The notes below the pieces were generated by a model. That model saw only the letters and a program-made list of their open reading frames with translations, had not been told where the DNA came from and did not search any database. Made by a program: the position numbers and the translations under genes. DNA of 64,000 bases. It comes from Kineococcus aurantiacus (GTDB taxonomy: Bacteria; Actinomycetota; Actinomycetes; Actinomycetales; Kineococcaceae). Shown one piece after another: positions 9,534 to 23,753 of this stretch. The stretch is taken from contig NZ_JACCBB010000001.1 in assembly GCF_013409345.1 (NCBI RefSeq), positions 868,001 through 932,000 on the forward strand, read 5' to 3'. Positions within the stretch are counted from its first letter, which is position 1, and every line of letters starts with the position of its first letter.

Positions 9534-10480
9534 CCCAGCTCCTCGACGGACGCGGGACCCTGCCGCGGCAACGCGGCAGGGTCCCCGGGCGCGCCGTGCC
9601 GGGACGCCACCGCCCCGGGCACGTCTCGACGTGGCTGGCGGCGCCGAGCCTGGCGGGCCTGGCGCTCATGCTCGTCTACCCCACGGTGTTCGTCGTGGCG
9701 CTGGCGGTGACGAAGTCGTCGCTGGCCCGGCCGCTGCAGCGCTTCACCGGGACCGACAACCTCGTCGAGGCGTGGGAGTCGCTGGCCTTCGCGGGCTCGC
9801 TGGTCCGCTCGGTCGTGTTCGCCGTCCTCGCCGCCCTGGCGGCGACGGCCCTCGGGGTGGTCCTGGCGCTGCTGCTGCACGCGCGGGGGACGCGGTTCGG
9901 CGTCGTCGGCACGATCCTGCTGCTGCCCCTGGTGACCCCGCCCGTCATGGTGGGGGTGGCCTGGAAGCTCATGCTCGCCCCCGTCGGCGGGGCGTTCGGC
10001 GGGCTGTTCTCCGCGCTGGGGTTCCCCGGCGCCAACCCGCTGGGTGACAGCGTCGGCGCGTTCGGCGCGCTCGTCGTGATGCACGTGTGGCAGTGGACGC
10101 CGCTGGTGACGCTGCTGGTGTTCGCGGCGCTGCTGGGCGTGCCCGAGGAACTGCGCGAGGCCGCCGCCCTGGACGGGGCCGGGGCGTTCCGCTCGTTCAC
10201 CCACGTCGTGTGGCCGGTCATCGCCCCCAACGTGTTCTCCGTGCTGCTGCTGGAGCTGGTCATCGGCCTGAAGGTCTTCGACCTCGTCACGGTCGTCACC
10301 CAGGGCGGTCCGGGGGTCTCGACCATCGTCAGCAGCTTCGAGATCTTCCGGACGGGGATGCGCGGCAGCTACGAGATCGGCACCGCCGCCGCCGAGACGC
10401 TGGTCTTCGGCCTCGTCGTGGGGGTCCTGACCACCGTCGTCACGCTGCTGCGGGCGCGCGCCGTGCGGGCCGACCGGTGA
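9530..10480 (+). CDS. CUT1-type ABC transporter permease 1
   Basis: 316 residues; ATG overlaps the stop of the binding protein (ATGA). Six predicted membrane helices, the first at about residues 35-58 (LAGLALMLVYPTVFVVALAV), and the EAA loop EELREAAALDGAGAFRSF near residue 205 that docks with the ATPase. The family resembles MalF/UgpA. No ATPase is encoded in the operon. Confidence 0.92.
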   Translation: MTQLLDGRGTLPRQRGRVPGRAVPGRHRPGHVSTWLAAPSLAGLALMLVYPTVFVVALAVTKSSLARPLQRFTGTDNLVEAWESLAFAGSLVRSVVFAVLAALAATALGVVLALLLHARGTRFGVVGTILLLPLVTPPVMVGVAWKLMLAPVGGAFGGLFSALGFPGANPLGDSVGAFGALVVMHVWQWTPLVTLLVFAALLGVPEELREAAALDGAGAFRSFTHVVWPVIAPNVFSVLLLELVIGLKVFDLVTVVTQGGPGVSTIVSSFEIFRTGMRGSYEIGTAAAETLVFGLVVGVLTTVVTLLRARAVRADR

Positions 10481-11292
10481 GCGCGGTCCTGCGCCGCGGG
10501 GGGCTGCGGGTCGCGCTGGCCGCCGTCGCGCTCGTCGCGCTGCTGCCGCTGCTGTTCCTCGTCTCGCTGTCGCTGCGCAGCGTCGACGACATCGCCAACG
10601 GCGGCTGGCTGCCGACCGCGTTCGTGTGGTCGAACTTCAGCAAGGCGTTCTCCACGGTCCCGCTGTCGACGATGCTCGTGAACTCCTGGGTCGTCGCGAT
10701 CGGCGCCACCGTCCTCACCTGCGTCGTCGCCGTCCCCGCCGCGTACGTCACGGCACGGGCCGGGGCGCGCGGGGAACGGCTGCAGACGCTGCTGCTGGCC
10801 AGCTACTGCGCGCCGCCGATCGTCGCGGTCCTGCCGCTGTACTACCTGCTCAAGCAGGCCGACCTGACGAACTCCGCGCTCGGGCTGGTCCTGGTCAACG
10901 GCCTGGCCAACGTGCCGGTGGCGGTGTGGCTGCTGGACGGTTTCGTCCGGCGCGTCCCCCTCGAGGTCGAGGAGGCCGGCTGGGTCGACGGGCTGTCCAC
11001 CACCGGCGGGTTGCGGCGCATCGTGCTGCCGCTGCTGGCCCCCGGGCTCGTGGCGGCGCTGCTCATCTGCCTGTTCCTGTCCTACAACGAGTTCCTGTTC
11101 GCCGTGTCGTTCTCGCAGAGCACCAGCAGCCAGACCCTGCCCGTCGGGCTGTCGCTGTTCCAGGGCGACCGCACCGTCCAGTTCGGCCAGCAGGCCGCGG
11201 CCTCGCTCGTCGGGATCGTCCCGATGTACGTGCTGGCGGTCGTGGCCCAGAAGTGGCTCGTCGGCGGGCTGTCCGCCGGGGCCGTGAAGTGA
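10477..11292 (+). CDS. CUT1-type ABC transporter permease 2
   Basis: 271 residues from GTG 10477, overlapping the stop of permease 1 (GTGA). Six membrane helices and the MalG/UgpE-type EAA loop VPLEVEEAGWVDGLSTTGG near residue 170. Together with the preceding permease it forms the membrane pore. The C-terminus KWLVGGLSAGAVK is typical of this subfamily. Confidence 0.92.
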   Translation: MSAVLRRGGLRVALAAVALVALLPLLFLVSLSLRSVDDIANGGWLPTAFVWSNFSKAFSTVPLSTMLVNSWVVAIGATVLTCVVAVPAAYVTARAGARGERLQTLLLASYCAPPIVAVLPLYYLLKQADLTNSALGLVLVNGLANVPVAVWLLDGFVRRVPLEVEEAGWVDGLSTTGGLRRIVLPLLAPGLVAALLICLFLSYNEFLFAVSFSQSTSSQTLPVGLSLFQGDRTVQFGQQAAASLVGIVPMYVLAVVAQKWLVGGLSAGAVK

Positions 11293-11306
11293 TGGAGGAG
11301 ACCCCC

Positions 11307-12695
11307 GTGACCGAGCCCCGACGAGTCCACCTCAACGCCTTCGACATGACCTGCGTCGGGCACCAGTCCCCCGGCCTGTGGCGGCACCCCGACGACCAGT
11401 CGCACCGCTTCGACGACCTGCGGTACTGGACGGAGCTGGCGAGGCTGCTGGAGCGCGGCAAGTTCGACTCCCTGTTCATCGCCGACGTGCTGGGGGTCTA
11501 CGACGTCTACAAGGGCGGCCCCGAGACGGCGCTGCGCGAGTCCACCCAGGTGCCCGTGGGCGACCCGATGCTGGCGGTCTCGGCCATGGGTGCGGTCACC
11601 GAGCACCTCGGGTTCGGCGTCACCGTCTCGCTGACGTACGAGCAGCCGTACTCCTTCGCCCGCAAGATGGCGACGCTGGACCACTACACGAACGGGCGCG
11701 TCGGCTGGAACGTCGTCACCAGCTACTTGGAGTCGGCCGCGAGGAACCTGGGGTTGTCGACGCAGATCTCCCACGACGACCGGTACGAGCTGGGCGAGGA
11801 GTTCATGGAGGTCGTCTACAAGCTGTGGGAGGGGTCCTGGGAGGACGACGCCGTCGTCCGCGACGCCGCGGCCGGGGTCTTCACCGACCCGGCGAAGGTG
11901 CACCCGGTCGAGCACCACGGCCGGTTCTTCGACGTCCCCGGCATCGGCCTGACCGCACCGTCGCCGCAGCGGACCCCGGTCATCTTCCAGGCCGGCGCGT
12001 CCCCGCGCGGGATCGCCTTCGCCGCCCGGCACGGGGAGGCGGTCTTCAACACCGCCACCCGCCCGGAGGTCATGCGGCCCTGGGTCGACAGGCTGCGCGC
12101 GCAGGCCGCGCAGGCCGGCCGCGACCCCCGCAGCGTCAAGGTGTTCACCCTCGTGACGATCGTCACCGCCCCCACCGACGAGGAGGCGCGGGCCAAGTAC
12201 GAGGAGTACGCGCGCTACGTCAGCTACGACGGCGCGCTGAACCTCTACGGAGGCTGGAGCGGGCTGGACCTGTCGAGCTACCCGCCGGACGAGCCGCTGC
12301 AGTACGCCGAGACCGAGGCCGTCCGCAGCGCCGTCGAGGCGTTCTCGACGGCCGACCCGGACCGGGAGTGGACGCCGCGCGACATCGCGAACTGGGTGGG
12401 CATCGGCGGCATGGGCGCCGTGCTCGTCGGGTCCCCCGCCACGGTGGCCGACGAGCTGCAGCGCTGGATGGAGGTCGGTGACGTCGACGGGTTCAACTGC
12501 GCCTACGCCATCACCCCCGGCACGTTCGAGGACGTCGTCGACCTCGTGGTCCCCGAGCTGCAGCGCCGCGGGGTCTACCCCACCGAGTACGAGGGCGAGA
12601 CGCTGCGCGAGACGATCTACGGCAAGGGGCAGGTCCGGGTGCGCGACGACCACCCGGCCGCCGCCTTCCGCGCGTCCGCCCGCGCCGCCCGCTGA
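11307..12695 (+). CDS. FMN-dependent monooxygenase, NtaA/SnaA/DmoA family
   Basis: 462 residues of the luciferase-like monooxygenase fold. Members use reduced FMN and oxygen, and include dimethyl sulfide, dibenzothiophene sulfone and nitrilotriacetate monooxygenases. Seen here: HLNAFDMTCVGHQSPGLW, KFDSLFIADVLGVYD, FARKMATLDHYTNGRVGWNVVTS and QAGASPRGIAFAARHGEAVF, all family hallmarks. I chose GTG 11307, which has GGAGGAG 6 nt upstream; an ATG at 11292 overlapping the permease stop is the alternative (+5 codons). Likely cleaves a C-S (or C-N) bond of the imported substrate. No flavin reductase is encoded nearby. Confidence 0.92.
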   Translation: MTEPRRVHLNAFDMTCVGHQSPGLWRHPDDQSHRFDDLRYWTELARLLERGKFDSLFIADVLGVYDVYKGGPETALRESTQVPVGDPMLAVSAMGAVTEHLGFGVTVSLTYEQPYSFARKMATLDHYTNGRVGWNVVTSYLESAARNLGLSTQISHDDRYELGEEFMEVVYKLWEGSWEDDAVVRDAAAGVFTDPAKVHPVEHHGRFFDVPGIGLTAPSPQRTPVIFQAGASPRGIAFAARHGEAVFNTATRPEVMRPWVDRLRAQAAQAGRDPRSVKVFTLVTIVTAPTDEEARAKYEEYARYVSYDGALNLYGGWSGLDLSSYPPDEPLQYAETEAVRSAVEAFSTADPDREWTPRDIANWVGIGGMGAVLVGSPATVADELQRWMEVGDVDGFNCAYAITPGTFEDVVDLVVPELQRRGVYPTEYEGETLRETIYGKGQVRVRDDHPAAAFRASARAAR

Positions 12696-12724
12696 CCCAC
12701 CCCGAGAACTCCAGGAGACCCGGC

Positions 12725-13888
12725 ATGACCACCCGCGACCAGGTCCTCGACGCCGCCCGCGACGTCGCCCGCCACCTCGCCCTCGACGCGCTGGACCGCG
12801 ACCGCGCCAACGCCGAGCCGTTCGCCGAGGCCGAGCTGCTGCGCAAGGCCGGGCTGCCGAGCGTCCTGCTGCCCACCTCGACCGGCGGGGCGGGCCTGCC
12901 CTGGTCGGTGGCGCTGGAGGTCGTGCGCGAGATCGCCCGCACCGACGGCTCCATCGCCCAGCTCATCGCCTACCACTACGTCAACGCCCACAACCTCGTG
13001 TGGGTCGCCGACGACGCCGGCCGCGCCCGCTGGGGCGTGCCGAGCGTGGAGGACCAGTGGCTGTGGGGCGACGCGGTGAACCCGGTGGACCCGGACCTGC
13101 AGCTGCGCCGCGACGGCGCGGACTGGGTCCTGTCGGGCACGAAGAACTTCTCGACCGGGGCCAGCGTCGGCGACGTGACCCTGGTCGGCGGCGTCACCGA
13201 CGAGGGGCAGGACCTGCTCGTCGTCGTCCCGCGCGAGGCGCCCGGTTTCGTCAAGAACGGCGACTGGGACAACCTGGGCCAGCGCCTGTCGGCGTCGGGG
13301 TCGGTGCGCTTCGAGGACGTGCGCGTCGCGCCCGACGCCGTCCTGGGGTCGGCGTCGGCGAGCGGGGCGTTCGGGTCCCTGGTGACCCCCTCGATCCAGG
13401 CCGCCTTCGGGCACTTCTACCTCGGGGTCACCCGCGGGGCGCTGGAGGCGGCCTCGGAGTACACGCGCACGACGTCGCGGCCGTGGCTGCTGTCGGACGT
13501 GGAGCGGGCCGTGGAGGACCCGTACGTGCTGGCGACCTACGGCCGGCTCGTCGCCCGGCTGCGCGCGGCGGAGGCGCTGGGGCGCAGCGTCGGCGAGTCG
13601 CTGTCGCAGGCCCACGAGCGCGGGGCGGACCTGACGTGGGCCGAGCGCGGCGAGGTCGCCGAGGAGATCGCGGCGCTGAAGGTCGTCTCGAGCGACCTGG
13701 CGATCGAGGCGACGTCGGCGATCTACGAGGTGACCGGCGCGCGGGCGTCGGCGAACAAGCACGGCTTCGACCGGTTCTGGCGCAACGTGCGCACGCACAC
13801 GCTGCACGACCCGGTGCAGTACAAGGCCCGCGAGGTCGGCAACCACTTCCTCACCGGCGCGCACCCGGACTTCACCCTCTACACCTGA
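12725..13888 (+). CDS. Acyl-CoA dehydrogenase-fold flavoprotein, DszC/SfnB-like
   Basis: 387 residues with the acyl-CoA dehydrogenase fold: N-terminal helical part (about 1-120), beta domain with WVLSGTKNFSTGA (about 130-150), C-terminal helical bundle ending HTLHDPVQYKAREVGNHFLTGAHP. This ending is typical of the flavin-dependent monooxygenase subgroup (DszC, SfnB, XiaF relatives) rather than true acyl-CoA dehydrogenases. I do not see the usual dehydrogenase catalytic glutamate context. It follows the monooxygenase by 29 bp with GGAGA as ribosome site. In sulfur regulons such proteins work with luciferase-like partners on organosulfur compounds. Confidence 0.85.
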   Translation: MTTRDQVLDAARDVARHLALDALDRDRANAEPFAEAELLRKAGLPSVLLPTSTGGAGLPWSVALEVVREIARTDGSIAQLIAYHYVNAHNLVWVADDAGRARWGVPSVEDQWLWGDAVNPVDPDLQLRRDGADWVLSGTKNFSTGASVGDVTLVGGVTDEGQDLLVVVPREAPGFVKNGDWDNLGQRLSASGSVRFEDVRVAPDAVLGSASASGAFGSLVTPSIQAAFGHFYLGVTRGALEAASEYTRTTSRPWLLSDVERAVEDPYVLATYGRLVARLRAAEALGRSVGESLSQAHERGADLTWAERGEVAEEIAALKVVSSDLAIEATSAIYEVTGARASANKHGFDRFWRNVRTHTLHDPVQYKAREVGNHFLTGAHPDFTLYT

Positions 13889-13903
13889 GGGGACGGGGTC
13901 GCG

Positions 13904-15166
13904 CTAGGACGCTCCCGGGGCGTGCCGCAGGAGGACCGCGCCGTGCGGCTCGACCGTCAGCGGGACCGCGGTGCTGCCGGGGGCGACACCGCGGGTGGCG
14001 TCGGTCTGGGCCGTCACCGCGACCGTCTCGACGGGTTCGCCCGTCCAGAGGTCGGTGACCGTCCCCAGCCGCCCCGGGAGGTCCACGTTCCGGCTGTCCA
14101 GGGCGACGCTCAGCGGTTCGTCGCCGAGGTTGAACGCGGCGACGTGACCGCCCTCGGCGGTCCACAGCACGAGCGGCCCCTCGCGGAACACCTCCCGGCT
14201 CCAGGCCGCGTCGAGGACCGCCAGCACGTCGGCGTTGGTGAACAGCGCGACCGTCGCGGGGTCGGAGGACGGCAGGTCCCCGCCGATCATCAGCGGTGAC
14301 CGCGCGACCACCCACAACGTCACGAGCGTGCGCCGTTCGGCGGGGGTGAGCCGGTCGTGGCGGGGTTCGCCGCGTTCGGCGCGCAGGCCGATGCGCCCCA
14401 GGGGCAGCATGTCCCCGTCGGGCCAGCCGCCCGGGCCGGCGTGCGGGACCCAGCGCGCGAACCGGGCGAAGTTCGCCTCGACGTCCGGCCACCGGTCCCA
14501 CAGGTCGTCGCAGATCCGCCACATCGTGGCGTGCTCGCGCAGGTGCTCCAGCCGCGACAGCGACAGGTCGCGGCCCGGGGACAGGCTGAGCGCGATGTCG
14601 CGGCCCGAGCGCCGGATCGCCTCGGCGAAGGCCTCGATCTCCCTCGCCTGGTAGGGCCAGAGCATGTCGTCGACCTTGAGGAAGTCCACGCCCCAGGAGG
14701 CGTACAGCTCCAGGACGGAGTCGTAGTACGCCTGCGCCCCGGGGTGGGTGTGGTCGAGGCCGAACATGTCGGGGTTCCACTCGCACACGTTGCCGCGGTC
14801 GACGAAGGGGGTGTCCTCGTCGACGGCGAGCCGCGGGATCCCGCGCATGACGTGGATCCCGAACCTCAGCCCGAGGGCGTGGACCTGCTCGGCCAGCGGC
14901 CCGAACCCCGCGCCGCCCGCCGAGCTCGGGAAGCGGCCGGGGTCGGGGACGAGCCGGCCGCGGTCGTCCAGGCACAGCGGGGCGCCGGCGTTGTACCCGT
15001 GCGGCTTCGCCGTCGGGTCGGACCAGTCGATGTCGACGACGACGGTGTCCCAGCCGAACGGCAGGAGGTGCTCGGCGAGGAACCGGGCGTTGGCGAGCAC
15101 CTCCTCCTCGGTCACGGTCGTGCCGTAGCAGTCCCAGGAGTTCCAGCCCATCGGCGGCCGGCTCAT
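13904..15166 (-). CDS. Alpha-galactosidase-like glycosidase (GH27-type, clan GH-D)
   Basis: 420 residues. It starts MSRPPMGWNSWDCYG, the GH27/melibiase hallmark. The (beta/alpha)8 barrel carries the likely nucleophile in VDFLKVDDM (about residue 165) and the likely acid/base in WRICDDLWDRW (about 220). A C-terminal beta domain follows. No signal peptide, so intracellular. Its ATG overlaps the stop of the GH4 gene (ATGA), so the two are translationally coupled. Substrate could be alpha-galactosides or related alpha-linked sugars; the exact specificity cannot be read. Confidence 0.85.
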   Translation of the reverse strand: MSRPPMGWNSWDCYGTTVTEEEVLANARFLAEHLLPFGWDTVVVDIDWSDPTAKPHGYNAGAPLCLDDRGRLVPDPGRFPSSAGGAGFGPLAEQVHALGLRFGIHVMRGIPRLAVDEDTPFVDRGNVCEWNPDMFGLDHTHPGAQAYYDSVLELYASWGVDFLKVDDMLWPYQAREIEAFAEAIRRSGRDIALSLSPGRDLSLSRLEHLREHATMWRICDDLWDRWPDVEANFARFARWVPHAGPGGWPDGDMLPLGRIGLRAERGEPRHDRLTPAERRTLVTLWVVARSPLMIGGDLPSSDPATVALFTNADVLAVLDAAWSREVFREGPLVLWTAEGGHVAAFNLGDEPLSVALDSRNVDLPGRLGTVTDLWTGEPVETVAVTAQTDATRGVAPGSTAVPLTVEPHGAVLLRHAPGAS

Positions 15167-16533
15167 GCGCGCAGGTCCTCCGGGAGGCGCTCGGCGTGGG
15201 CGGCGAACAGCTCCTCGGTCATGGCCCGGGCCTGCTCCAGCGTCAGCAGCGCGGCCGTCAGCGGGTCGAGGGCCACCGCGTGGAAGACGTTCTCCCGGTT
15301 CCCCGTCAGCGCCGCGCGGACGGCGAGGGTCTGGACGTTGACGTTGGTGCGGTTCAGCGCCGCCAGCTGCGGGGGCAGTTCCCCGACGGCCGTGGGCTGC
15401 ACGCCGTTCCGGTCGACGAGGCAGGGCACCTCGACGCACGCGTCGGCGGGCAGGTTGGGGATCAGGCCCGTGTTCGGCACGTTGCCGTAGACGACGCTGG
15501 GCACCCCGGTGACGACGGAGTTGACGATGGACGCGCCGTACTCGACGGACGGCTTCAGCTCGGCCTTCAGCTTGTCGAGCTGGGTGTCGAGGTCGCCCTG
15601 GTCGTCGTGGCCCGCGCAGATCTCGTAGTAGTCCCAGCGCTCGGGGATGTAGTGCTGGACCATCTCCGGGTTCTTGCGGAAGTACGGCAGGTACTCCGAG
15701 GCGTGGTGGCTGGACTCGGTCTCGAAGTAGCCGAAGGCGTTCATGAGGGTGGTGCGGACCTGCTCGTTGCCGCCCTCGTAGGTGCTGGCGGCGGGAGCGG
15801 CCCCGCTGTGGTCGCCGTCGTCACCGGCGAGCTCGGCGGCGCCGCGGCCCACGACGTGCTTGGCGTTCATCACCTCGCGCAGCCGCGGGTACAGGTCCTC
15901 GGTGCCGCGGCGGAACTTCAGGATCCAGGCCTGGTGGTTGATCCCGGCGCAGAGGTAGTCGACCTCCTCGTAGGGGACGTCGAGGGTGCGGGCCAGCATG
16001 CGGGTGGTGCCCTGGACGCTGTGGCACAACCCGACGGTCCTCAACCCCTTGGCGTTGAGGAACGCCGTGGCCATGGCCATCGGGTTGGCGTAGTTGATGA
16101 ACACCGCGTCCGGGCACACCTCGAGGGCGTCGGCGGCGATGGCCTCGTACGCGGGGACCGAGCGCAGGAACCGGAACACCCCGCCGGGGCCGAGCGTGTC
16201 GCCGACGGTCTGGTCGACGCCGTACCGGCGCGGGATGAGGACGTCGTCCTCGTACGCCTCCACCCCGCCGACCTGGAAGGTGATGACGACGAAGTCGGCG
16301 CCGTCGAGGGCCGCGCGGCGGTCGGTCGTCTCCTCGACCTGCGCGCCGAAGCCGTGGTGGGCGACGAGCTTGCGGGCCGCGTCGGCGACGGGGCCGAGCT
16401 TGTCGGGACGGACGTCCATGAGGCACAGCCGGGCTGAGCGCAGGGCCGGGAAGCTGAGGATGTCGCCGATGAGGCGGAACGGGAAGACGAAACCACCGGC
16501 GCCGATGATGGTGATCTTGGGGCTGCGCGTCAT
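15163..16533 (-). CDS. melA-like: GH4 NAD-dependent alpha-galactosidase/alpha-glucosidase
   Basis: 456 residues of glycoside hydrolase family 4, which cleaves glycosides by an NAD+- and Mn2+-dependent oxidation/elimination mechanism. Features: dinucleotide-binding GAGGFVFPFRLIGDIL at the N-terminus, INYANPMAMAT, metal-binding Cys in CHSVQGTTRM and His in GINHQAW. The pattern CHSVQ plus GINHQAW is closest to the MelA alpha-galactosidase branch. The ATG is 6 nt after a TAGCGT box and lacks a ribosome site, so this is probably a leaderless operon start divergent from the AraC gene. Confidence 0.9.
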   Translation of the reverse strand: MTRSPKITIIGAGGFVFPFRLIGDILSFPALRSARLCLMDVRPDKLGPVADAARKLVAHHGFGAQVEETTDRRAALDGADFVVITFQVGGVEAYEDDVLIPRRYGVDQTVGDTLGPGGVFRFLRSVPAYEAIAADALEVCPDAVFINYANPMAMATAFLNAKGLRTVGLCHSVQGTTRMLARTLDVPYEEVDYLCAGINHQAWILKFRRGTEDLYPRLREVMNAKHVVGRGAAELAGDDGDHSGAAPAASTYEGGNEQVRTTLMNAFGYFETESSHHASEYLPYFRKNPEMVQHYIPERWDYYEICAGHDDQGDLDTQLDKLKAELKPSVEYGASIVNSVVTGVPSVVYGNVPNTGLIPNLPADACVEVPCLVDRNGVQPTAVGELPPQLAALNRTNVNVQTLAVRAALTGNRENVFHAVALDPLTAALLTLEQARAMTEELFAAHAERLPEDLRA

Positions 16534-16539
16534 GCGGCC

Positions 16540-16545
16540 ACGCTA
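16540..16545 (-). promoter_or_regulatory. -10 box of the GH4-GH27 operon, leaderless start
   Basis: TAGCGT on the minus strand, 6 nt before the GH4 ATG. Confidence 0.5.
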
Positions 16546-16604
16546 GGTGCGCGCGCGGCCCCCGGTCCTCCGGCGAACCCCGTGGACCTTCCAGGATCCT
16601 CAGG

Positions 16605-16610
16605 TACGCT
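16605..16610 (+). promoter_or_regulatory. -10 box of the AraC regulator, leaderless start
   Basis: TACGCT, 7 nt before GTG 16618. Used to choose the start of the regulator. The 59 bp between the two divergent -10 boxes contain GGTCC...GGACC half-sites that could be regulator targets. Confidence 0.45.
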
Positions 16611-16617
16611 CGGCCGC

Positions 16618-22230
<5,613 letters not shown>

Positions 22231-22241
22231 GGGAGGCTCCT

Positions 22242-23585
22242 TCAGGAGGCGAAGATGCTCTTCTTCTGGGACTCGATCTGGCTGCAGAGGCCGTCGATGT
22301 CGTTCGGGTTGGAGATGAACGTCTGCAGCGAGGGGATCATGACCGTCGAGGCGAAGTCGGGGCGGGTGTCGCGGTCCATGAACTGCGAGATGGACTTGGC
22401 GTTGGCCACGAACTCGGCGCACTTCTTCTGCAGCTCGGTGTAGTGCGACTGGTCGGACTTGGTGTTCGCCGCGATGCCCGAGGGGTCGTTCGTGGTCTGG
22501 ACGACACCGTCGTCGGGGGACCCGAAGTACTCCAGCAGCTTCTTCGCGCCGTCCTCGTTGCGGGGCCGCTTGGACATCATGAACCCGTCGATGGGCGCCT
22601 CGACGGCGTCGGCGCCGACGGCCGGGTCGACCTCGGGGAAGTTGAAGAAGTCGATGTCCTCCTGGTCGGCCTCGTCGAACTGCTGGCCGATGAAGGAGCC
22701 GATGACCATCATGCCGGACGTCTTGTTGACGATGCCGGACGCCGCCTCCTGCCAGGTGCGGCCCAGGGAGTCGGTCTGGTGCAGGGGCAGCAGGCCCTTC
22801 CAGGTGTCGAAGACCGTCTTGACCTTCTGGTCGGTCCAGGCCTCCTCGCCGGCCATGAGGTCGACGTGGAACTGGTAGCCGTTGATGCGCATGTTGAGCT
22901 GGTCGAAGGTGCCCATCGCCGGCCAGCCCTCCTTGTCGGCGAAGGCGAGCGGGACGAGGCCGTCCTTCTGCATCTGCGCGGCGAGGGTCTTCATCTCGTC
23001 CAGCGTCTGCGGGGCCTGGTAGCCCCTCTCCTGCCACAGCGACTTGCGGTAGAAGACCGCCCACGGGCCGTAGGTGGTGGGGACGAAGTACTGCTTGCCG
23101 TCCTCACCGGTCGAGGCCTTCTTGAAGGCGTCGGTGTAGTCGGCGCCGATCGTGCCCCAGATGTCGGAGATGTCCGAGGCGAGGCCCTTGGCCGCGAAGA
23201 ACTGCATGCGGTACCCGGCGAACCAGGAGAACACGTCGTCCGGGCTGCCCTGGAGGTAGTTGTTGATGTTGTTCTGGAACGTGGTGTGGTCGACCGTGTT
23301 GAGCTTGATCGAGATGCCCTGCTTCTTCTGGGCGTCCTCGACCATGGCGTTCATGGTCTTCAGGGGGACCTCGTCGGAGAAGTTCGACCCCAGGGTGACC
23401 TGGGAGCCCCCTCCGCCGCCCCCGCTGCCGCCGGACCCGCCGTCGCCGCAGGCGGCGAGGAGGGCGGGGAGCCCGGCGGCCAGCAGGGAGCCGCGCAGCA
23501 TCGAGCGCCGGCTGAAACCGGAGCGGCCGGCGGATGCGGGCACGAGGCTCGCGAGGTACTCGGACTCGGTGGCGGGGCGGTTCAT
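22242..23585 (-). CDS. CUT1-type substrate-binding lipoprotein (galactoside operon)
   Basis: 447 residues. Tat-like FSRRSMLRGSLL and lipobox LLAAC (Cys about 47), then a Gly/Ser linker GDGGSGGSGGGGGG to the ligand-binding domain. Family 1 solute-binding protein. ATG with GAAGGAG 6 nt upstream. The operon context (lacZ last, alpha-galactosidases on both sides) suggests galactosides such as melibiose, raffinose, lactose or galactan oligosaccharides. A promoter and a palindrome lie just upstream. Confidence 0.92.
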   Translation of the reverse strand: MNRPATESEYLASLVPASAGRSGFSRRSMLRGSLLAAGLPALLAACGDGGSGGSGGGGGGSQVTLGSNFSDEVPLKTMNAMVEDAQKKQGISIKLNTVDHTTFQNNINNYLQGSPDDVFSWFAGYRMQFFAAKGLASDISDIWGTIGADYTDAFKKASTGEDGKQYFVPTTYGPWAVFYRKSLWQERGYQAPQTLDEMKTLAAQMQKDGLVPLAFADKEGWPAMGTFDQLNMRINGYQFHVDLMAGEEAWTDQKVKTVFDTWKGLLPLHQTDSLGRTWQEAASGIVNKTSGMMVIGSFIGQQFDEADQEDIDFFNFPEVDPAVGADAVEAPIDGFMMSKRPRNEDGAKKLLEYFGSPDDGVVQTTNDPSGIAANTKSDQSHYTELQKKCAEFVANAKSISQFMDRDTRPDFASTVMIPSLQTFISNPNDIDGLCSQIESQKKSIFAS

Positions 23586-23641
23586 CGCGACTCCTTCGTC
23601 GGCGTCCGGCGGGCGCCGGGACGCGGCGCGCAGCACTGCCG

Positions 23642-23655
23642 GCCGTGATCACGGC
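23642..23655. promoter_or_regulatory. 14-bp palindrome, candidate operator of the galactoside importer operon
   Basis: GCCGTGATCACGGC is a perfect palindrome immediately downstream of the predicted start site, a position suited to repression. Which regulator binds is unknown; the nearby ROK protein is a candidate. Confidence 0.5.
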
Positions 23656-23668
23656 GGGCGGTTCTGCA

Positions 23669-23698
23669 AGCGTGGGCTGGTGTTTCGTCGGGTGTCAA
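23669..23698 (-). promoter_or_regulatory. Promoter of the galactoside importer operon
   Basis: Minus strand: -35 TTGACA (23693-23698), 18-bp spacer, -10 CACGCT (23669-23674), expected start near 23662. The -35 is a perfect consensus match. Confidence 0.6.
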
Positions 23699-23753
23699 GC
23701 GGTTCGGGGGAACCCCCGGGAGGTCGTGCGGCAGGTGCCCGCGAGCGGGCGGG

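Noticed and set aside
11292-11306. ATG 11292 as the start of the first monooxygenase
   Set aside because: It overlaps the permease stop attractively, but the GGAGGAG at 11295-11300 is ideally placed for GTG 11307 and would be coding if the ATG were used. Kept only as an alternative.
12725-13888. True acyl-CoA dehydrogenase of fatty-acid oxidation
   Set aside because: The C-terminal pattern and the sulfur-regulated neighbours fit the DszC/SfnB monooxygenase subgroup; no thioesterase, hydratase or CoA ligase is nearby.
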